NCBI RefSeq assembly: GCF_000150955.2
Contig: NC_011678.1
Coordinates: 639,518-703,517 of the forward strand
Source: Phaeodactylum tricornutum CCAP 1055/1
Taxonomy: Eukaryota; Bacillariophyta; Bacillariophyceae; Surirellales; Neidiaceae
DNA: 64,000 nt
Direction of reading: 5' to 3'
Position numbers and translations under genes: made by a program. The first letter of the stretch is position 1. Each line of letters begins with the position of its first letter. Under the pieces are notes generated by a model. That model made no database searches. It was not told where the DNA came from and saw only the letters and a program-made list of their open reading frames with translations. Shown here piece after piece: positions 22,245-32,938 of the stretch.

Positions 22245-25200
22245 TTAAATTAAATGGCCAAATACACAGCGAAAACCAAGCGCTACTTCAGAAACTTCGT
22301 GAATAGGAGAAATTATCGCTTGCTCCTTACCTGAGCAGATGCGACGAAGTGCGTCTCTCATCAGTCTGTCGAATATCGGTAATGGCGTACCTATTGCACA
22401 CTGAAAGGAAGTGAGTGAGTGAGTGAGTGAATGATCGATACCATCGAAAGTAACAGCAAAGTAAAAATTTACCCAGAAATGATACCCTTTGCAAGCCTTT
22501 GCAGTAGTAGGAAAGAAGGTATGAAAAGCCGTCGTACACTGGTACTTTGCCAAATAGAGGATGGTTCCATAGACATCAAATTCAATCGATGATACGCCAG
22601 CATGAGAGCAACTCGAGTCAGCATCGCTTTGAAAGTCACTAACAGTGTCGCTGACGTCGCATTCACCAAACTGCTTCTTTCTTCGTTCGTTGCACCTGAG
22701 AACGCCTTCAACAACTGGCTTAAAATCCCTTTTGTCACAAGCTTCAACCAAAGCCACAAGGATCTTAGATAGGTCGGGATGGTCCCAAACTGTGGAGTAG
22801 AATCCTTGTAGATTAAAGCGCGCTAACAACGGGTTCTCCTCTGAAGGATTAATGGGGGCTATATCGTTGGCAATTGCGCTCCGGTGAAAAGGCGCACGTC
22901 TTCCAGACACAAGCGCAAGGACCTTCGCAGCACTCTGGCATCCGCGTTCTGCTGCCGAGCGATCCCAGGCAGCAAATGCACAATAATGTAAGGGCGTTTC
23001 GGACTCAAGAGCAACTACCGGTAGAGGAAAGGGTAGGGCGAACCGGGCGCAGTACCACCAGAAGTTATAATATACCTCGGGGTCAAGGGCTCGTAAGCGA
23101 TCCCTTATCAAAACCTCTTCGCCGTGCAACTCAATATACTGCTCCAGAGATCTACGGAGAGTTGCTGGACTCAAGTATGAAACGTACGAAGCGTTCTTCG
23201 TTGCATCTAATGTGGGACGGATCTGCGGCGGGAGATTCGCAAAGTCTGCCTTGTCCACTTGAGCAAAATCACTATCTTCACTACTTTCTGTTTCAGAAGA
23301 GAGGGCTTCGTCAATTGTCATCTCTGAGTAACCAAGCTTGGGTAATATTAGCGATCCACATCTTGGGCATGCTACTGACCCAGGAACATCGTTTTCGCCT
23401 CCAACTATATCCCAACCGGCCTGTATCTCTTCTTCGAGGGGAAGGTAAGAGCAATTACTACAAAACCGAGTTCTGGACCATATTGCAACAAGCAGAATGT
23501 CGCTTTCGCATTCGATCGCAGTATCAGTGGTCGTAGAAGGCGCAAACGAGGAAGAAAAAACGGTTGGTAACCAAGGCTGGTTGGCTCGCATCTTTTTGGA
23601 TTGCTGACTATGTTCTCCAATGCGCTCTGATCCACTTTTTTGTCGCCAGTGACGACCTTGGGACTCCAAATTTCCGAGGCTCGCGTCTAGAGAGGATAGC
23701 GAAATGTCATTCTCCTTACCTCCTCTGAGACTGATGCCTGTAACGCTAAAACCGACTCGACTTGAGGAATCTGCTACTTCCATACCACCACAATTGTCAT
23801 CTTGGTCTCTACCGCTCGGCCTCTTCGAATATCCCTCCGCGAGAGCTTTTGTGTATTGTCCGAGCGTCACAGCACTTGGGAATATCCCATCCGATCGCAG
23901 CAAACCAAAGAGTTTGACTAATTCAAGGCGGCGATCGCTTTGGGTTCTGCCACATGCAACCATCAAAGCTCTGTAGGACGCTTCATCCGGCACGATACGT
24001 TGCTTACTACGTAGAAGTCGCAGCGCCCCGAGTGCTTGAAGAAGATACTTAGATTGCTGTTCATGCGAAAGCTCACCTTGTGATACCCGAGCAGGTATGC
24101 AAAGCAGCCAAGAGCCGAGAAAATGCGAGCCCATCAGTTTCGGGAGTTGCCATAGGCAGCGTCGTTGTCCCTGTAAGCCGCGGTATGTTGTTGCTAGTCT
24201 ACGCCGCCTCGTTGCTTCTTCGAGCTCCCTCTCACTCCTCGACAACAAAGGATTAGGAGCCTTCGAAACTTCAACAAGCCAGGATTCGGGCTCTTTTGGA
24301 AGCAAAAGCTCAGACTTGAGACGATGAGGAAAACAAGGATTCCCATCGATGCAATAGATAAAACGTGCTCCGGAAGGAAGCCCTCGTCTAGATGCAGCCG
24401 TTACGATATCTCCAGAAGCGTTGATCGTTGATTCGGCGTTTCTTGAAAGACTTTCCACGAATCCTTTGCTCAGCGTACTTTCCGCTTCACTGGCGTCAAG
24501 GCTTTTGTTGATGGTAAGCATCGAAGGATTGTGATCTAATGGAAAATTCGCAGCTTGATCAACGAGCAAGCTATAAAGCATTTGTGGCTGGCCATTTGCT
24601 TCTGACTCGACCGTTTCCACGTCGCCGCCGAGTCTGCCATACGGTACAGGAGAGGCGTGAAACTCAGCAAGGCACTCGTCGAACAAAAGGCAGTGTACAT
24701 CACTCGCCTCGGTCCGCTTCTGAACGAAGGCTTGGAATAATTGTGTTGACAGCAGTGCACTCAAATAAGTCGCACTGTCGGGAGATACAGAAGCGAGAAA
24801 TCCTTGAGAGTCAAACCATTCGTCTCCCGATACCAGAAAGTCAGCGTCTGGAACTACAAGGTAACGTTCATAGCCACCCATCACACTACAAAAGAATCGC
24901 AGAAAAGCGTCTCGGATTGCACGATCATCCAACTGTTCCTTCAAATCAGCATTTATGCTAGCGTCTTCTACAGCTGCGGTCAGGGAGACGTCAAACGCTG
25001 AGTCGTAGTAAGAGTCAAGCGGCTCTTGTCCATCAGCGATAGCTGCGTCACGGCACAGCGTTTGGAGCTCAGATACAAGCGCCGAACGAGCACTTTCTGG
25101 TATTACATCCCAGGTCGTCTTGACAAGTGTATGCTTATCGCCATCACAGTCAATATTTCCTGTATCCAGATCGACAATGATGCTTTCTTCAGGTAGTTGA

Positions 25201-27776
25201 GCTCGGACTTTCGCGGCAAGCCCTCGTGCCGACCCGTCATCATGAATTCCAACAAATATGGCCCCCGGAAAGTCGAGGGATGACTTAAACGGTTCGGTGA
25301 GGCGCGGAACATATGGTGCACATAAATCAAAAGGGAAAAGTAGAGATCGCAGTAGTTCACATACATCGAGGACAAATGATGGCCGTGTCGACATTACAAT
25401 CACTTTCCTTTCTAGTGTGAGCATCCCGAGAACTATCATTACAATAGTTTTGACGTTCAGGCATGCAACCAGTTGCTCATATCTTAGGTCAATCATGGGA
25501 AAGTCCTTCTCAGGTGGAATTGATAAAATCATAGGATTGATCGACGCGGGCAATGGCACCAACACACAAGGGCCACCAGGCCTTGGTATTGGTACCGCTA
25601 ATAGAAAGTGCGAAATATACCGCTCCAATGGAATTTCAAGCGACGAAGTAGAAAGCGTGTGCAGATGGCACAAAAATTTGCGATGTGCAGTCCAAAAGGG
25701 ATATCGGCTCACAAGACAGATTGTTTTGTTCTCGAAGGTCATCATATCGTCGAATCCGGTTAGTAAGTTACAATCAGCGTCTGAGGTATCTGAACCAATG
25801 TAGTTCTCATCTTGCTTTGCCAATGCGTTGTTCTGCATCAAAACGCGGTCTTCGCAAAACCTTCGGTGAGCCAGCGATGCTTTTTTACGCTTTTTTGACA
25901 AATTTCGTAACTGCAGATTCTTCTTTGCCGTTAAAGGTTCCATGAACGAGACGCAAGAAACGAAAATACTATCGCCGCGCTCATTCTTAACGACGAAGCC
26001 ATAGTACTGTGGAAGTGGTGCATCGCAAAAACGAGCTCGATGCAACCGGCATCCTGTAGGGTAGCAAAACATTGGTAATTCCTCTTCAGGAAACGGCAGA
26101 CCCTTGTAGTTCTGAAACGGAAATCGGCCCTGTACTCGTGTCGCAAACGCAACATCGGCGAAACCGAAAGGGAGGTTGCGACGAGCTAAAAGGACTATTG
26201 AGCCGAAGGCTCTCTTCTTTGAGGAAAAGCGAGCGCGCTGTTCAAACGCAGATGAGCCATCAGTGGCATGACACCACGGTGACATCTCCAACAACCGAAA
26301 ACTACTGTCATCTTCCGCTCCATCGTCTTCTTGGCTTTCGTTGGGCCACACTACATGTCCGAGACCGTCGACAACAGAAACCGCCAGATCCACCATGGCA
26401 GAATCTTCGCTAAAGCATTCCTCGTATCCATTACGCTGCCTTCGTATTGCAAGCACAGGTATGAAGCAATATATCTCGCTGTCAGCTATCTTTTCGTGGC
26501 TTGAGACTAACTTGGGTCGTAAAGCGTCTGGATCACCGGCTAACATATCACTGATTGAATCAATCGCTTCTACACCAACACCGCTCCCACCGGAGCAACC
26601 TTTCGAATTCTCGTTTTCAAAGAGTATAGTTCTCTTACTGTTTTGTGGGCGTGTGCCCGTCATATCGCGCACAAACCGGTACTGCTCTGGAATGGCCCAC
26701 TCGTCCCAGGAAGTGGGTAAAACTAAATGTTGCTGTAAATCTAACCACTTTTCCTGAACCTTTTCGTTGGGTGTTGGATGCTTGGCGAGGGATTGGTAAT
26801 TCGGCAATAGATGGGTGGCTAAAGCAGGTAAGTGTGAATCTGACCTTTCTTTCGGTAGGGCGCTATCTAAATTTTCCGATATTGCTTTCCGGTGAAGACG
26901 AACGTAGAACAGCTCCACACTGGCCACAGCCGGTCGATTGTCGTCTTGCGACCGTCGACGGCGATATGCAATATAAAACTGTCGAGTTTTGTCGTCGGGT
27001 CGCGTGGTGCGTTTCTTGGCTGCGTTCCAGCCGCGCAAGGTGCTTCTCACCTTGAGACGAAGAGACTTTAGGGGCAACGTTTCGTCTGTATCTTGTTGCG
27101 TGTGGAGTGCTTTCGCTTGAATCTGCTGTAACTTTTGTTGAATTCCAGTCTGAGTGTCCAAGTTCGCATCCCAGGTTTGATAGCGATGCCATAGGGTCGG
27201 GCCACGACTTAAAGTAGACGTTGACAACGTTCCTCTAGCATCCCTTTCGTGCAGAGGAATATAGGCAGCTTTGGAAGTGGGCAATGTGCGTTGCAGGATA
27301 GTCCAACCTTGCGCATTTGTCGTCTCTGGGAGCTGATTTGCCATCATATGATCAGAAGAATCTTCCTGTGTTGTGGCTTCGGAACGAGAAGGCGGCGAAG
27401 GCAACGAAACAGCCCCGTCTTGACTGTTGGCTGTTCCCTCAGTCTGGTACGAAGTAACGTTGGAAATGGCATTATGCAACAAAGTACCGCCCTGCGAGAG
27501 CGAAACATTCGTGGAAGCGTCCGAAGGTACCCTCCTGTGCACAGAGGAAGAATCTCCTTGCGACGAAGCCTCCGTTTCTTCCATTAGAATCGTTATGTCC
27601 ATGATTTCGCGATAAAAGCGTTCCCTGTACTCTTCTTCGGTATCATCCTGAGTTTCCAGCGGGCCGTCAAACAATGACTGCTTTTGCGTGTGCTTCCACA
27701 CAAGCTCATCCCCTACACCCAAAACTGCAAAGTAATCAGCGACTCCACCGCGTGTAGTTCCACTAGTTGACGTCAT
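22245..27776 (-). CDS. DENN-domain protein (DENND4-like), putative Rab exchange factor
   Basis: An open frame of 1843 codons starts MTSTSGTTRGGVADYFAVLGVGD. After an upstream region comes uDENN (about 520-650; FCYPTGCRLHRARF, YYGFVVKNERGD), cDENN (about 680-900; CLVSRYPFWTAHRKFLCHL, LTLERKVIVMSTRPS, RSLLFPFDLCAPYVPRL) and dDENN (about 980-1090; AFLRFFCSVMGGYERYL). A PPR-like segment (VPDEASYRALMVACGR) and a four-Cys zinc site (FCSNC ... VACPRCGS) follow, as in DENND4 proteins, which load GTP on Rab10-type GTPases. A 72 bp GT-AG intron, 22401-22472, lies near the 3' end; it is a multiple of three and has no stop, so the frame stays open if it is retained. Spliced length is about 1819 aa. Confidence 0.85.
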   Translation of the reverse strand: MTSTSGTTRGGVADYFAVLGVGDELVWKHTQKQSLFDGPLETQDDTEEEYRERFYREIMDITILMEETEASSQGDSSSVHRRVPSDASTNVSLSQGGTLLHNAISNVTSYQTEGTANSQDGAVSLPSPPSRSEATTQEDSSDHMMANQLPETTNAQGWTILQRTLPTSKAAYIPLHERDARGTLSTSTLSRGPTLWHRYQTWDANLDTQTGIQQKLQQIQAKALHTQQDTDETLPLKSLRLKVRSTLRGWNAAKKRTTRPDDKTRQFYIAYRRRRSQDDNRPAVASVELFYVRLHRKAISENLDSALPKERSDSHLPALATHLLPNYQSLAKHPTPNEKVQEKWLDLQQHLVLPTSWDEWAIPEQYRFVRDMTGTRPQNSKRTILFENENSKGCSGGSGVGVEAIDSISDMLAGDPDALRPKLVSSHEKIADSEIYCFIPVLAIRRQRNGYEECFSEDSAMVDLAVSVVDGLGHVVWPNESQEDDGAEDDSSFRLLEMSPWCHATDGSSAFEQRARFSSKKRAFGSIVLLARRNLPFGFADVAFATRVQGRFPFQNYKGLPFPEEELPMFCYPTGCRLHRARFCDAPLPQYYGFVVKNERGDSIFVSCVSFMEPLTAKKNLQLRNLSKKRKKASLAHRRFCEDRVLMQNNALAKQDENYIGSDTSDADCNLLTGFDDMMTFENKTICLVSRYPFWTAHRKFLCHLHTLSTSSLEIPLERYISHFLLAVPIPRPGGPCVLVPLPASINPMILSIPPEKDFPMIDLRYEQLVACLNVKTIVMIVLGMLTLERKVIVMSTRPSFVLDVCELLRSLLFPFDLCAPYVPRLTEPFKSSLDFPGAIFVGIHDDGSARGLAAKVRAQLPEESIIVDLDTGNIDCDGDKHTLVKTTWDVIPESARSALVSELQTLCRDAAIADGQEPLDSYYDSAFDVSLTAAVEDASINADLKEQLDDRAIRDAFLRFFCSVMGGYERYLVVPDADFLVSGDEWFDSQGFLASVSPDSATYLSALLSTQLFQAFVQKRTEASDVHCLLFDECLAEFHASPVPYGRLGGDVETVESEANGQPQMLYSLLVDQAANFPLDHNPSMLTINKSLDASEAESTLSKGFVESLSRNAESTINASGDIVTAASRRGLPSGARFIYCIDGNPCFPHRLKSELLLPKEPESWLVEVSKAPNPLLSRSERELEEATRRRRLATTYRGLQGQRRCLWQLPKLMGSHFLGSWLLCIPARVSQGELSHEQQSKYLLQALGALRLLRSKQRIVPDEASYRALMVACGRTQSDRRLELVKLFGLLRSDGIFPSAVTLGQYTKALAEGYSKRPSGRDQDDNCGGMEVADSSSRVGFSVTGISLRGGKENDISLSSLDASLGNLESQGRHWRQKSGSERIGEHSQQSKKMRANQPWLPTVFSSSFAPSTTTDTAIECESDILLVAIWSRTRFCSNCSYLPLEEEIQAGWDIVGGENDVPGSVACPRCGSLILPKLGYSEMTIDEALSSETESSEDSDFAQVDKADFANLPPQIRPTLDATKNASYVSYLSPATLRRSLEQYIELHGEEVLIRDRLRALDPEVYYNFWWYCARFALPFPLPVVALESETPLHYCAFAAWDRSAAERGCQSAAKVLALVSGRRAPFHRSAIANDIAPINPSEENPLLARFNLQGFYSTVWDHPDLSKILVALVEACDKRDFKPVVEGVLRCNERRKKQFGECDVSDTVSDFQSDADSSCSHAGVSSIEFDVYGTILYLAKYQCTTAFHTFFPTTAKACKGYHFWVNFYFAVTFDGIDHSLTHSLTSFQCAIGTPLPIFDRLMRDALRRICSGKEQAIISPIHEVSEVALGFRCVFGHLI
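22401..22472 (-). other. Frame-preserving short intron with a tetranucleotide repeat
   Basis: On the minus strand it starts GTAAAT and ends TTTCAG, after TTC TGG and before TGT GCA. It contains a run of CACT units (plus strand GTGA at about 22411-22430). Its 72 bp are divisible by three and lack stops, so splicing and retention both give a readable protein differing by 24 residues. The encoded stretch (VNFYFAVTFDGIDHS...) is unlike its surroundings. Confidence 0.6.
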
Positions 27777-28281
27777 GACACAGCAATGTTGCGAATGAAG
27801 CTCTTAAAAGAAAGGCAAAGTCGAAATAAACTAACGAGCAATGTCCTCACCAACACTTGGTATATACAGGTCAGGAAAAAGAAACTAATTCTCTGGTTTG
27901 TGATGTTTTATTAAGCCGATATGCCTTTGCGCGGGCTTCGGTGTGGTCACCTTGTAGCATTTCAAAGGATATCGCGAGAACAGAGCAATTTGTGCTGTCG
28001 GTCGCGTAATGTAACATAAATCGTTTCTGGATTTTTGCCGTCCAAACCCCACCAATTTACATTACAGCTGGTTGATGAATGCAATGTCACAGTGAGTGCA
28101 CGCCGGATTCTGAGGAACCATCGAAAATCGTGTTCTCTTGTCAGTTCACGTATGTGACGTTTCTTTATGTCAATGTCACCTTCACTGTCAGCGACATGAC
28201 GAAGAAAAGAACATGCAAATTGTGAAAACGAGTGAACTGAGGAAAAAAATGAGTTTGTCTCCTCAAGAAAGACCCAATGCA
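27777..28281. promoter_or_regulatory. Divergent DENN/pirin intergenic region
   Basis: About 500 bp between divergent genes. TTCACTGTCA (28181-28190), the reverse complement of TGACAGTGAA, lies about 90 bp before the chosen pirin start; a related TCACAGTGAG lies at 28088-28097. No separate gene is seen. Confidence 0.4.
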
Positions 28282-29658
28282 ATGAACTTGACAATCAAGA
28301 TTACGATGCAACAGCGTACTAAAAAATGTTTCATACTGGTAGCTGCGTTTGTCGCTTTGACCTTGTCAAAAGTATCAGGGTTTAGCTTTCAAGGAAAGGA
28401 TCGAAACGCGTACCACCAAGCCAAAAAGACAACACTGGTGGCGGACCTTGTGCCGTCCAACAAATCAGTTGAAGGCGAACCCAATATTCTGGTTCCTACC
28501 GTGTCGTCTGCTCTCGCATCAAGCCCCAAAGTAGGCCCATCATCCATTTTGACCTCTGCACGATCGTGTAAGATCAAGCGTATTCAGAAATACGCGCGCT
28601 TACCGGTATGGCCTGCTTGGAATGGTGTCTTTTTGTTCCTAGTTGGGAAAGTGTTTGGTGAAGAAACGGCTTCCAAACTTGAACAAACCATCACGGGTCG
28701 CGTTTGCCCCAACTTTTATGAATACGAGGAAACCACGCCCTTCATAATGATGGTTCACCACTGCCATACATTTGCAGCGTTTGATCCGCTGCGGTTTTTC
28801 CAAAAAACTTTCTTTCCCGAGGGCTTTCCCGCACATCCGCATCGTGGTTTTGTCACACTTACTTACATTCTCCAAGGCGGATTTATACACCGTGACTCGC
28901 AAGGTATTCGCCAAGAGTACGGACAAGTGGATAGTGCCATAGCGAGATACAAGAATAAACATTCTCAATGGTTGAATACGGGAGCTGGTATTCTGCACGA
29001 AGAAATGTTTGACCTTCAGCAAGAGAAGCCATTTTGGCAGCGACCAGTGTTTCAACGACAGGAGCTATATCAACTTTGGATTAATCTGCCTGCTTCACAA
29101 AAGCTTAATGCACCTATATCGACTGTGTTAGGTGGCGACAACGAGACACCAGTTGTGCAAACACTAGCCGACAACGGCACTGTATCGACTCGAACGCTGA
29201 TCCTAGCCGGTTCCTACGATGGTGCTAGCGCCACTACTCCGATTGTTACGCCAATGTCCATTTTCCACGTCGTGATGCAACCCGACGCAACCTGGACGTT
29301 CACTTTGCCTCCGACTTACGAAACACTGATATTATATGTGCGAAAAGGATGCGTGCTTGACTCCGACGAGGCATCATTGCCGGCACATCATACAGTCTAT
29401 TTCGACGCCCAAGGCGCAAAATTGAATGAACAACTTGTTCTTCGCACGGCTGAAGAATGCGCAGATTTTCTTGTATTGGCGGGTGAACCGATACGCGAAC
29501 CCTGTGCGGCGCAAGGCAGCATGGTTATGAATGAAGCAAGCGAAATCCAGCAAGCCTACGCAGATTACCAGAGGGGCTTGTTTGGTGCTCCCTGGAAGGA
29601 AACCTTAGATGATGCAGCATGGCAACAGCATGTGAAACAGTTTCCATGTCGCTACTGA
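28282..29658 (+). CDS. Pirin-family cupin protein, plastid- or ER-targeted
   Basis: Counted from the ATG at 28282 it is 458 aa; ATGs at 28213, 28249 and 28306 are in the same frame and any could be used. A signal peptide (CFILVAAFVALTLSKVSG|FSF) ends with Phe at +1, the diatom plastid signature. A poorly conserved stretch of about 100 residues precedes the pirin domain, which has the hallmark HPHRGFVTLTYILQGGFIHRDSQG, the metal-site GAGILHEEM (His and Glu ligands) and YQLWINLP. Pirins are iron-binding bicupins; some act as quercetinases or transcription co-regulators. Function here is open. Confidence 0.85.
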   Translation: MNLTIKITMQQRTKKCFILVAAFVALTLSKVSGFSFQGKDRNAYHQAKKTTLVADLVPSNKSVEGEPNILVPTVSSALASSPKVGPSSILTSARSCKIKRIQKYARLPVWPAWNGVFLFLVGKVFGEETASKLEQTITGRVCPNFYEYEETTPFIMMVHHCHTFAAFDPLRFFQKTFFPEGFPAHPHRGFVTLTYILQGGFIHRDSQGIRQEYGQVDSAIARYKNKHSQWLNTGAGILHEEMFDLQQEKPFWQRPVFQRQELYQLWINLPASQKLNAPISTVLGGDNETPVVQTLADNGTVSTRTLILAGSYDGASATTPIVTPMSIFHVVMQPDATWTFTLPPTYETLILYVRKGCVLDSDEASLPAHHTVYFDAQGAKLNEQLVLRTAEECADFLVLAGEPIREPCAAQGSMVMNEASEIQQAYADYQRGLFGAPWKETLDDAAWQQHVKQFPCRY

Positions 29659-29920
29659 GCACTCACTCATCAAGGACACAGTTGAAATGGATCGCCAGAC
29701 TGCTGCGAGGTGGAAGTCTTCCTTTCGTCCAATCGTTCCCGATATTTCATAAGGTATCATATCAACCGAACCCGGTTGGATTCGCGTATTCAACTTGAGA
29801 TAAACTGAATTTATTCTTTCAGTTAGCTTCTTTAAAAAGGTAGAGACTCCAATGTTCCTTCCATGTTGCTTTGGTTCTCGAATACATACCTCGATTGACT
29901 TGCCACAAGTGGCGAATATG

Positions 29921-30659
29921 TTAGATACCCTCGAGGGAAAGAGATGCGGCTGCTCGCACATTCAGCGTTCCGTCGCCATTCTGTGTCTGAAGCTGCAGAC
30001 TCTTCGACGCTCCTACCGCTCTCATGAATACTTTGGAACACGTCGTCTTTTGCAAGTCCTCTTGCATGCACACCTCCGCCTGCAGCAGTAAGTCCTGAGT
30101 CTGCGCTGTCTTCCAAACAGCCGCTTGTTCCTTGAGCACGTTCTGTTCGTTTAGTCTAAATCGAATGGGAAGTTTCGAAGCAGGGAACTTAGCTCCACCT
30201 AAGACAACGTCCGGATTCTGAAGCGTGCGTACCGTCACCAAAACAATGCTGCCAGATGGGGGTCGTTCGAATCGTGTATTCTTTAGATATATGAGACCTT
30301 AGATCCAGGGAAAAGCATCTGTTTAGACCAAAAGCACCGTGATCAGAAAACAAGAGCACCAACAACGCACCTTGGATCGTTGAAAGATCTCGACCGAGGC
30401 TGTCGCTCGAAATTGGTAATGGAATCTGAGGGCGATCCGTGCTTGCCGCGCTAGACGCATTCAAAATATCATCGGCTGTAATCGCCTGATTTGTATCGCC
30501 AGTAATATCTGCAGCGACGATATTTGGCATACTTAGGAGGAAGGCCGTCCCGCTAAGTCCTACTATTCGTCTCCGGGACAATACCGGGTTGACTGAAAGC
30601 GAAAAGACATTCAAAAAAAGGCATGCGAAAACCACTGGCAGAATCTGTTGTCTCGACAT
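29921..30659 (-). CDS. Probable thylakoid-lumen protein with a CcmI C-terminal-like domain, two exons
   Basis: Exon 1 is 30371-30659 and exon 2 is 29921-30297; the 73 bp intron (30298-30370) has GTGCGT...TCTAAG ends and keeps the phase. Spliced length is 221 aa. The N-terminus has a signal peptide, then LSRRRIVGLSGTAFLLSMPNIVAA|D: a twin-Arg, hydrophobic core and AxA-type site as in lumen transit peptides. The mature part, GLIYLKNTRFERPPSGSIVL followed by KFPASKLPIRFRLNEQN, resembles the C-terminal periplasmic domain of bacterial CcmI/CycH cytochrome c assembly factors. This similarity is judged by eye and is tentative. Without splicing neither ORF gives the full domain. Confidence 0.6.
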
Positions 30660-31407
30660 TCTTCGATGTCCTCTTGTCTTCTGTCCAAGATTTGTGGCTT
30701 GCAGCCAACAATGTGGAAACTAGCAAAATCCGACCAGAGAATTGGGTGGCTCGCTCTATTGACTCACTATCAACCTTCAATATTATGCTGTTGTCGAAGT
30801 ATTTTGCGGTCGTTTGCGTTTATTGGTGTGAATGTGACTGTGAACACATTTATGTCAGACGGAATCATCGGTGCAACATGCTTTCACTATATGGAGTCCA
30901 TAAATTTTTTTGTGAATCACTGTCAATACTAATTTTGTATGGCTCGCTGTGTGATCCAGTAGCTCCCGCCACGGCGCCAAGCCGTATATTTCCAACGAAA
31001 AGGGCAATGTGACAAATTACGACCATTCAAATGTATTCCAAGTATGCAAGAGTTAAGACGCACGTGAAAGAGACGGGGAGAATGCGCTTCACAAGAGAGA
31101 TAACTCATCTACGTTCAGCATAATGCCTAGATAGAAACTGACAAGTTGCGGTTTTTGTTAAATGCTGGTCCTACCGAAACCAATTTATGGTCACGTCCAA
31201 ACTCACATAATGCTGGCGTTATTGGGACCATGTCGCCTTGTGACCCCGATCTTTCGTTTGCTCGTTCCGGGCCTAATCTCCCGCTTCGCCATATTTTATT
31301 ACGTTTCTAATGCAGAGTCTAAGCCATTACCGGGATTTCTACCAATCAAAAGCCCATTGACATGGCACTTTATACTACCACTTTTACGCTATTCAACCTC
31401 AGCACGC
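30660..31407. promoter_or_regulatory. Intergenic region upstream of the lumenal-protein gene
   Basis: About 750 bp. TGACTGTGA lies at 30835-30843 and TCACTGTCAA (reverse of TTGACAGTGA) at 30917-30926, 180-260 bp upstream of the minus-strand gene. A 129-codon plus-strand ORF overlaps this region and the gene's first exon, but looks like an antisense artefact. Confidence 0.4.
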
Positions 31408-32938
31408 TTAGCACGCTTTAAAAGCAGACACAGAGACTAACGCCGCAGTAGTAAGAAAAGTCAACGTCATAGAAACCTTACTGCGGGAGCGAGAAGCGTC
31501 GGAAGTTCCTGCAGGTTGCGAGACAGGAGGGCTAGACGTGGGCGTGGCAGAGTTAGGAGTTTCTGAAGTCGGCGTGGTAGCTGGTGCAGTCGTTGTCACT
31601 GGCGTAGCCATGGGGGAAGTAGTGGTTACAGATCCTGGAGTCGAGGTGTTGATGACAGTGGGGGAACTAGCCTGAGGAGCGCCAGTGGGAGCAGATTCTG
31701 GAGCGGTGGTAGCGGCTGGCGACAGCGTTGTCATTGGCATAGCCATAGGAGCTCCATTAGGAGTGGATCCGGTTGGAGGAAAAGTAAGATTCGGATTGGA
31801 CTCGAGGTTAGCCCCGTTGCAGCAAAAGTCAACCACATTCGCTTGAAAAACAAAATCCACAGCGGAAGGCGTGCAACCAATACTGGGGAACAGAATGACT
31901 TCTTTACGAAAGTCGAGTTCGATCTCACCGCATGTGAGTTCATCGTCTGGTGATACAAATCGGTTTGGATCAAACGAGGAACCAGCCGGGCACAGCTGAC
32001 ACACTGGACCAGAACCGGGGCATCCACAAAGGGCGGCGAGGCCGTCTCTATTAGCACCGCAGCTATCACTACCACCGACAACGCTGATATCCCCGCACGT
32101 CACCGTCTCTGAAACAAGGATAGACTGCATGGGACTCGAGATAGGTTCACTGCTGGGACACAGAGAACACGTCGCAGTGCTCGCAGGCGTACAGCCACAA
32201 ACGGCCGAGCCGATCACTTGCAGAATACCACAGGCCTCGTCTCCTTCGACTGATTCTTCATCGGCCCCAGCACCGCTGCATAGCACATTTTCATCGAAGA
32301 TGGCGGTGGCGCTGGGTTGGCCACCATCGGGACAAATAGGACACCACTGATTTCCCGTCGGGTTAGAGCACGTAGCATCAGACGTTTGCTGAAGAGGACA
32401 GAGGGAAGGAAACAAAAAAGAGCATACGATTTTGTGAGTTTGGCGTAGCAAGTTTCTCAGCATTCACACGTAGTCTTACCGAGAGCGCAAATTCGAATCG
32501 ACCACCAGGCTCATCATTGTCATAGCCAGCGACCATAAAGTAATAGGTCGTGCCTGTAACAGCATTGATGCGGACCTCACTTCCGCGCTCAGTTACTACG
32601 TCAACATCATCGTTCATGGCAACACACGAAAGAGCGGAGCAACTGTCACCCGAATGAGCCGTCAAGATGGTGTCCCATTCATCCGCGGCTGGTGGGGTAA
32701 CTTTCGCAGTGAGGCAACCATCGCTCTCGGCAACGTAAGAGTACCAACTACTGGCCAAGGGCCCCCTCGCAAGTTGACAGCTTTCAGCGGCAACATCTTG
32801 AACAGGAGAAACATTGGAGGTGTCCCCGCTCACTGAAGCTGGAAGAGCAGAGATAGAGGTTGCTGCAGTACAAGCCGAGTTTTGAGCCTGGGTAGCGCTC
32901 GTCAAAGTGGCCCAGATGATCGCAAGTTTGAAGAGCAT
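31408..32938 (-). CDS. Secreted Cys-rich surface protein with PPC-like domain and GPI-type tail, two exons
   Basis: Exon 1 is 32480-32938 and exon 2 is 31408-32388, joined over a 91 bp GTAAGA...TTCAG intron (32389-32479); 479 aa in all. A signal peptide (MLFKLAIIWATLTSATQAQN) leads into a pre-peptidase C-terminal-like beta-sandwich (SSWYSYVAESDGCLTAKV, NAVTGTTYYFMVAGYDN). Exon 2 has Cys-rich repeats of CPxCP...CG...CGC type (WCPICPDGGQ; CSLCPSSEP; CQLCPAGSS), a Thr/Ser/Pro-rich stalk of about 110 residues likely to be O-glycosylated, and a hydrophobic C-terminus (SMTLTFLTTAALVSVSAFKAC) that suits GPI anchoring. Probably a cell-wall or surface protein; the partner is unknown. Confidence 0.75.

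Noticed and set aside
22245-22333. Second intron at the 3' end of the DENN gene
   Set aside because: A GTAAGG donor-like site is present, but no convincing acceptor follows before the stop.
30623-31012. 129-codon plus-strand ORF
   Set aside because: Overlaps the first exon of the lumenal protein in antisense and shows no motif.
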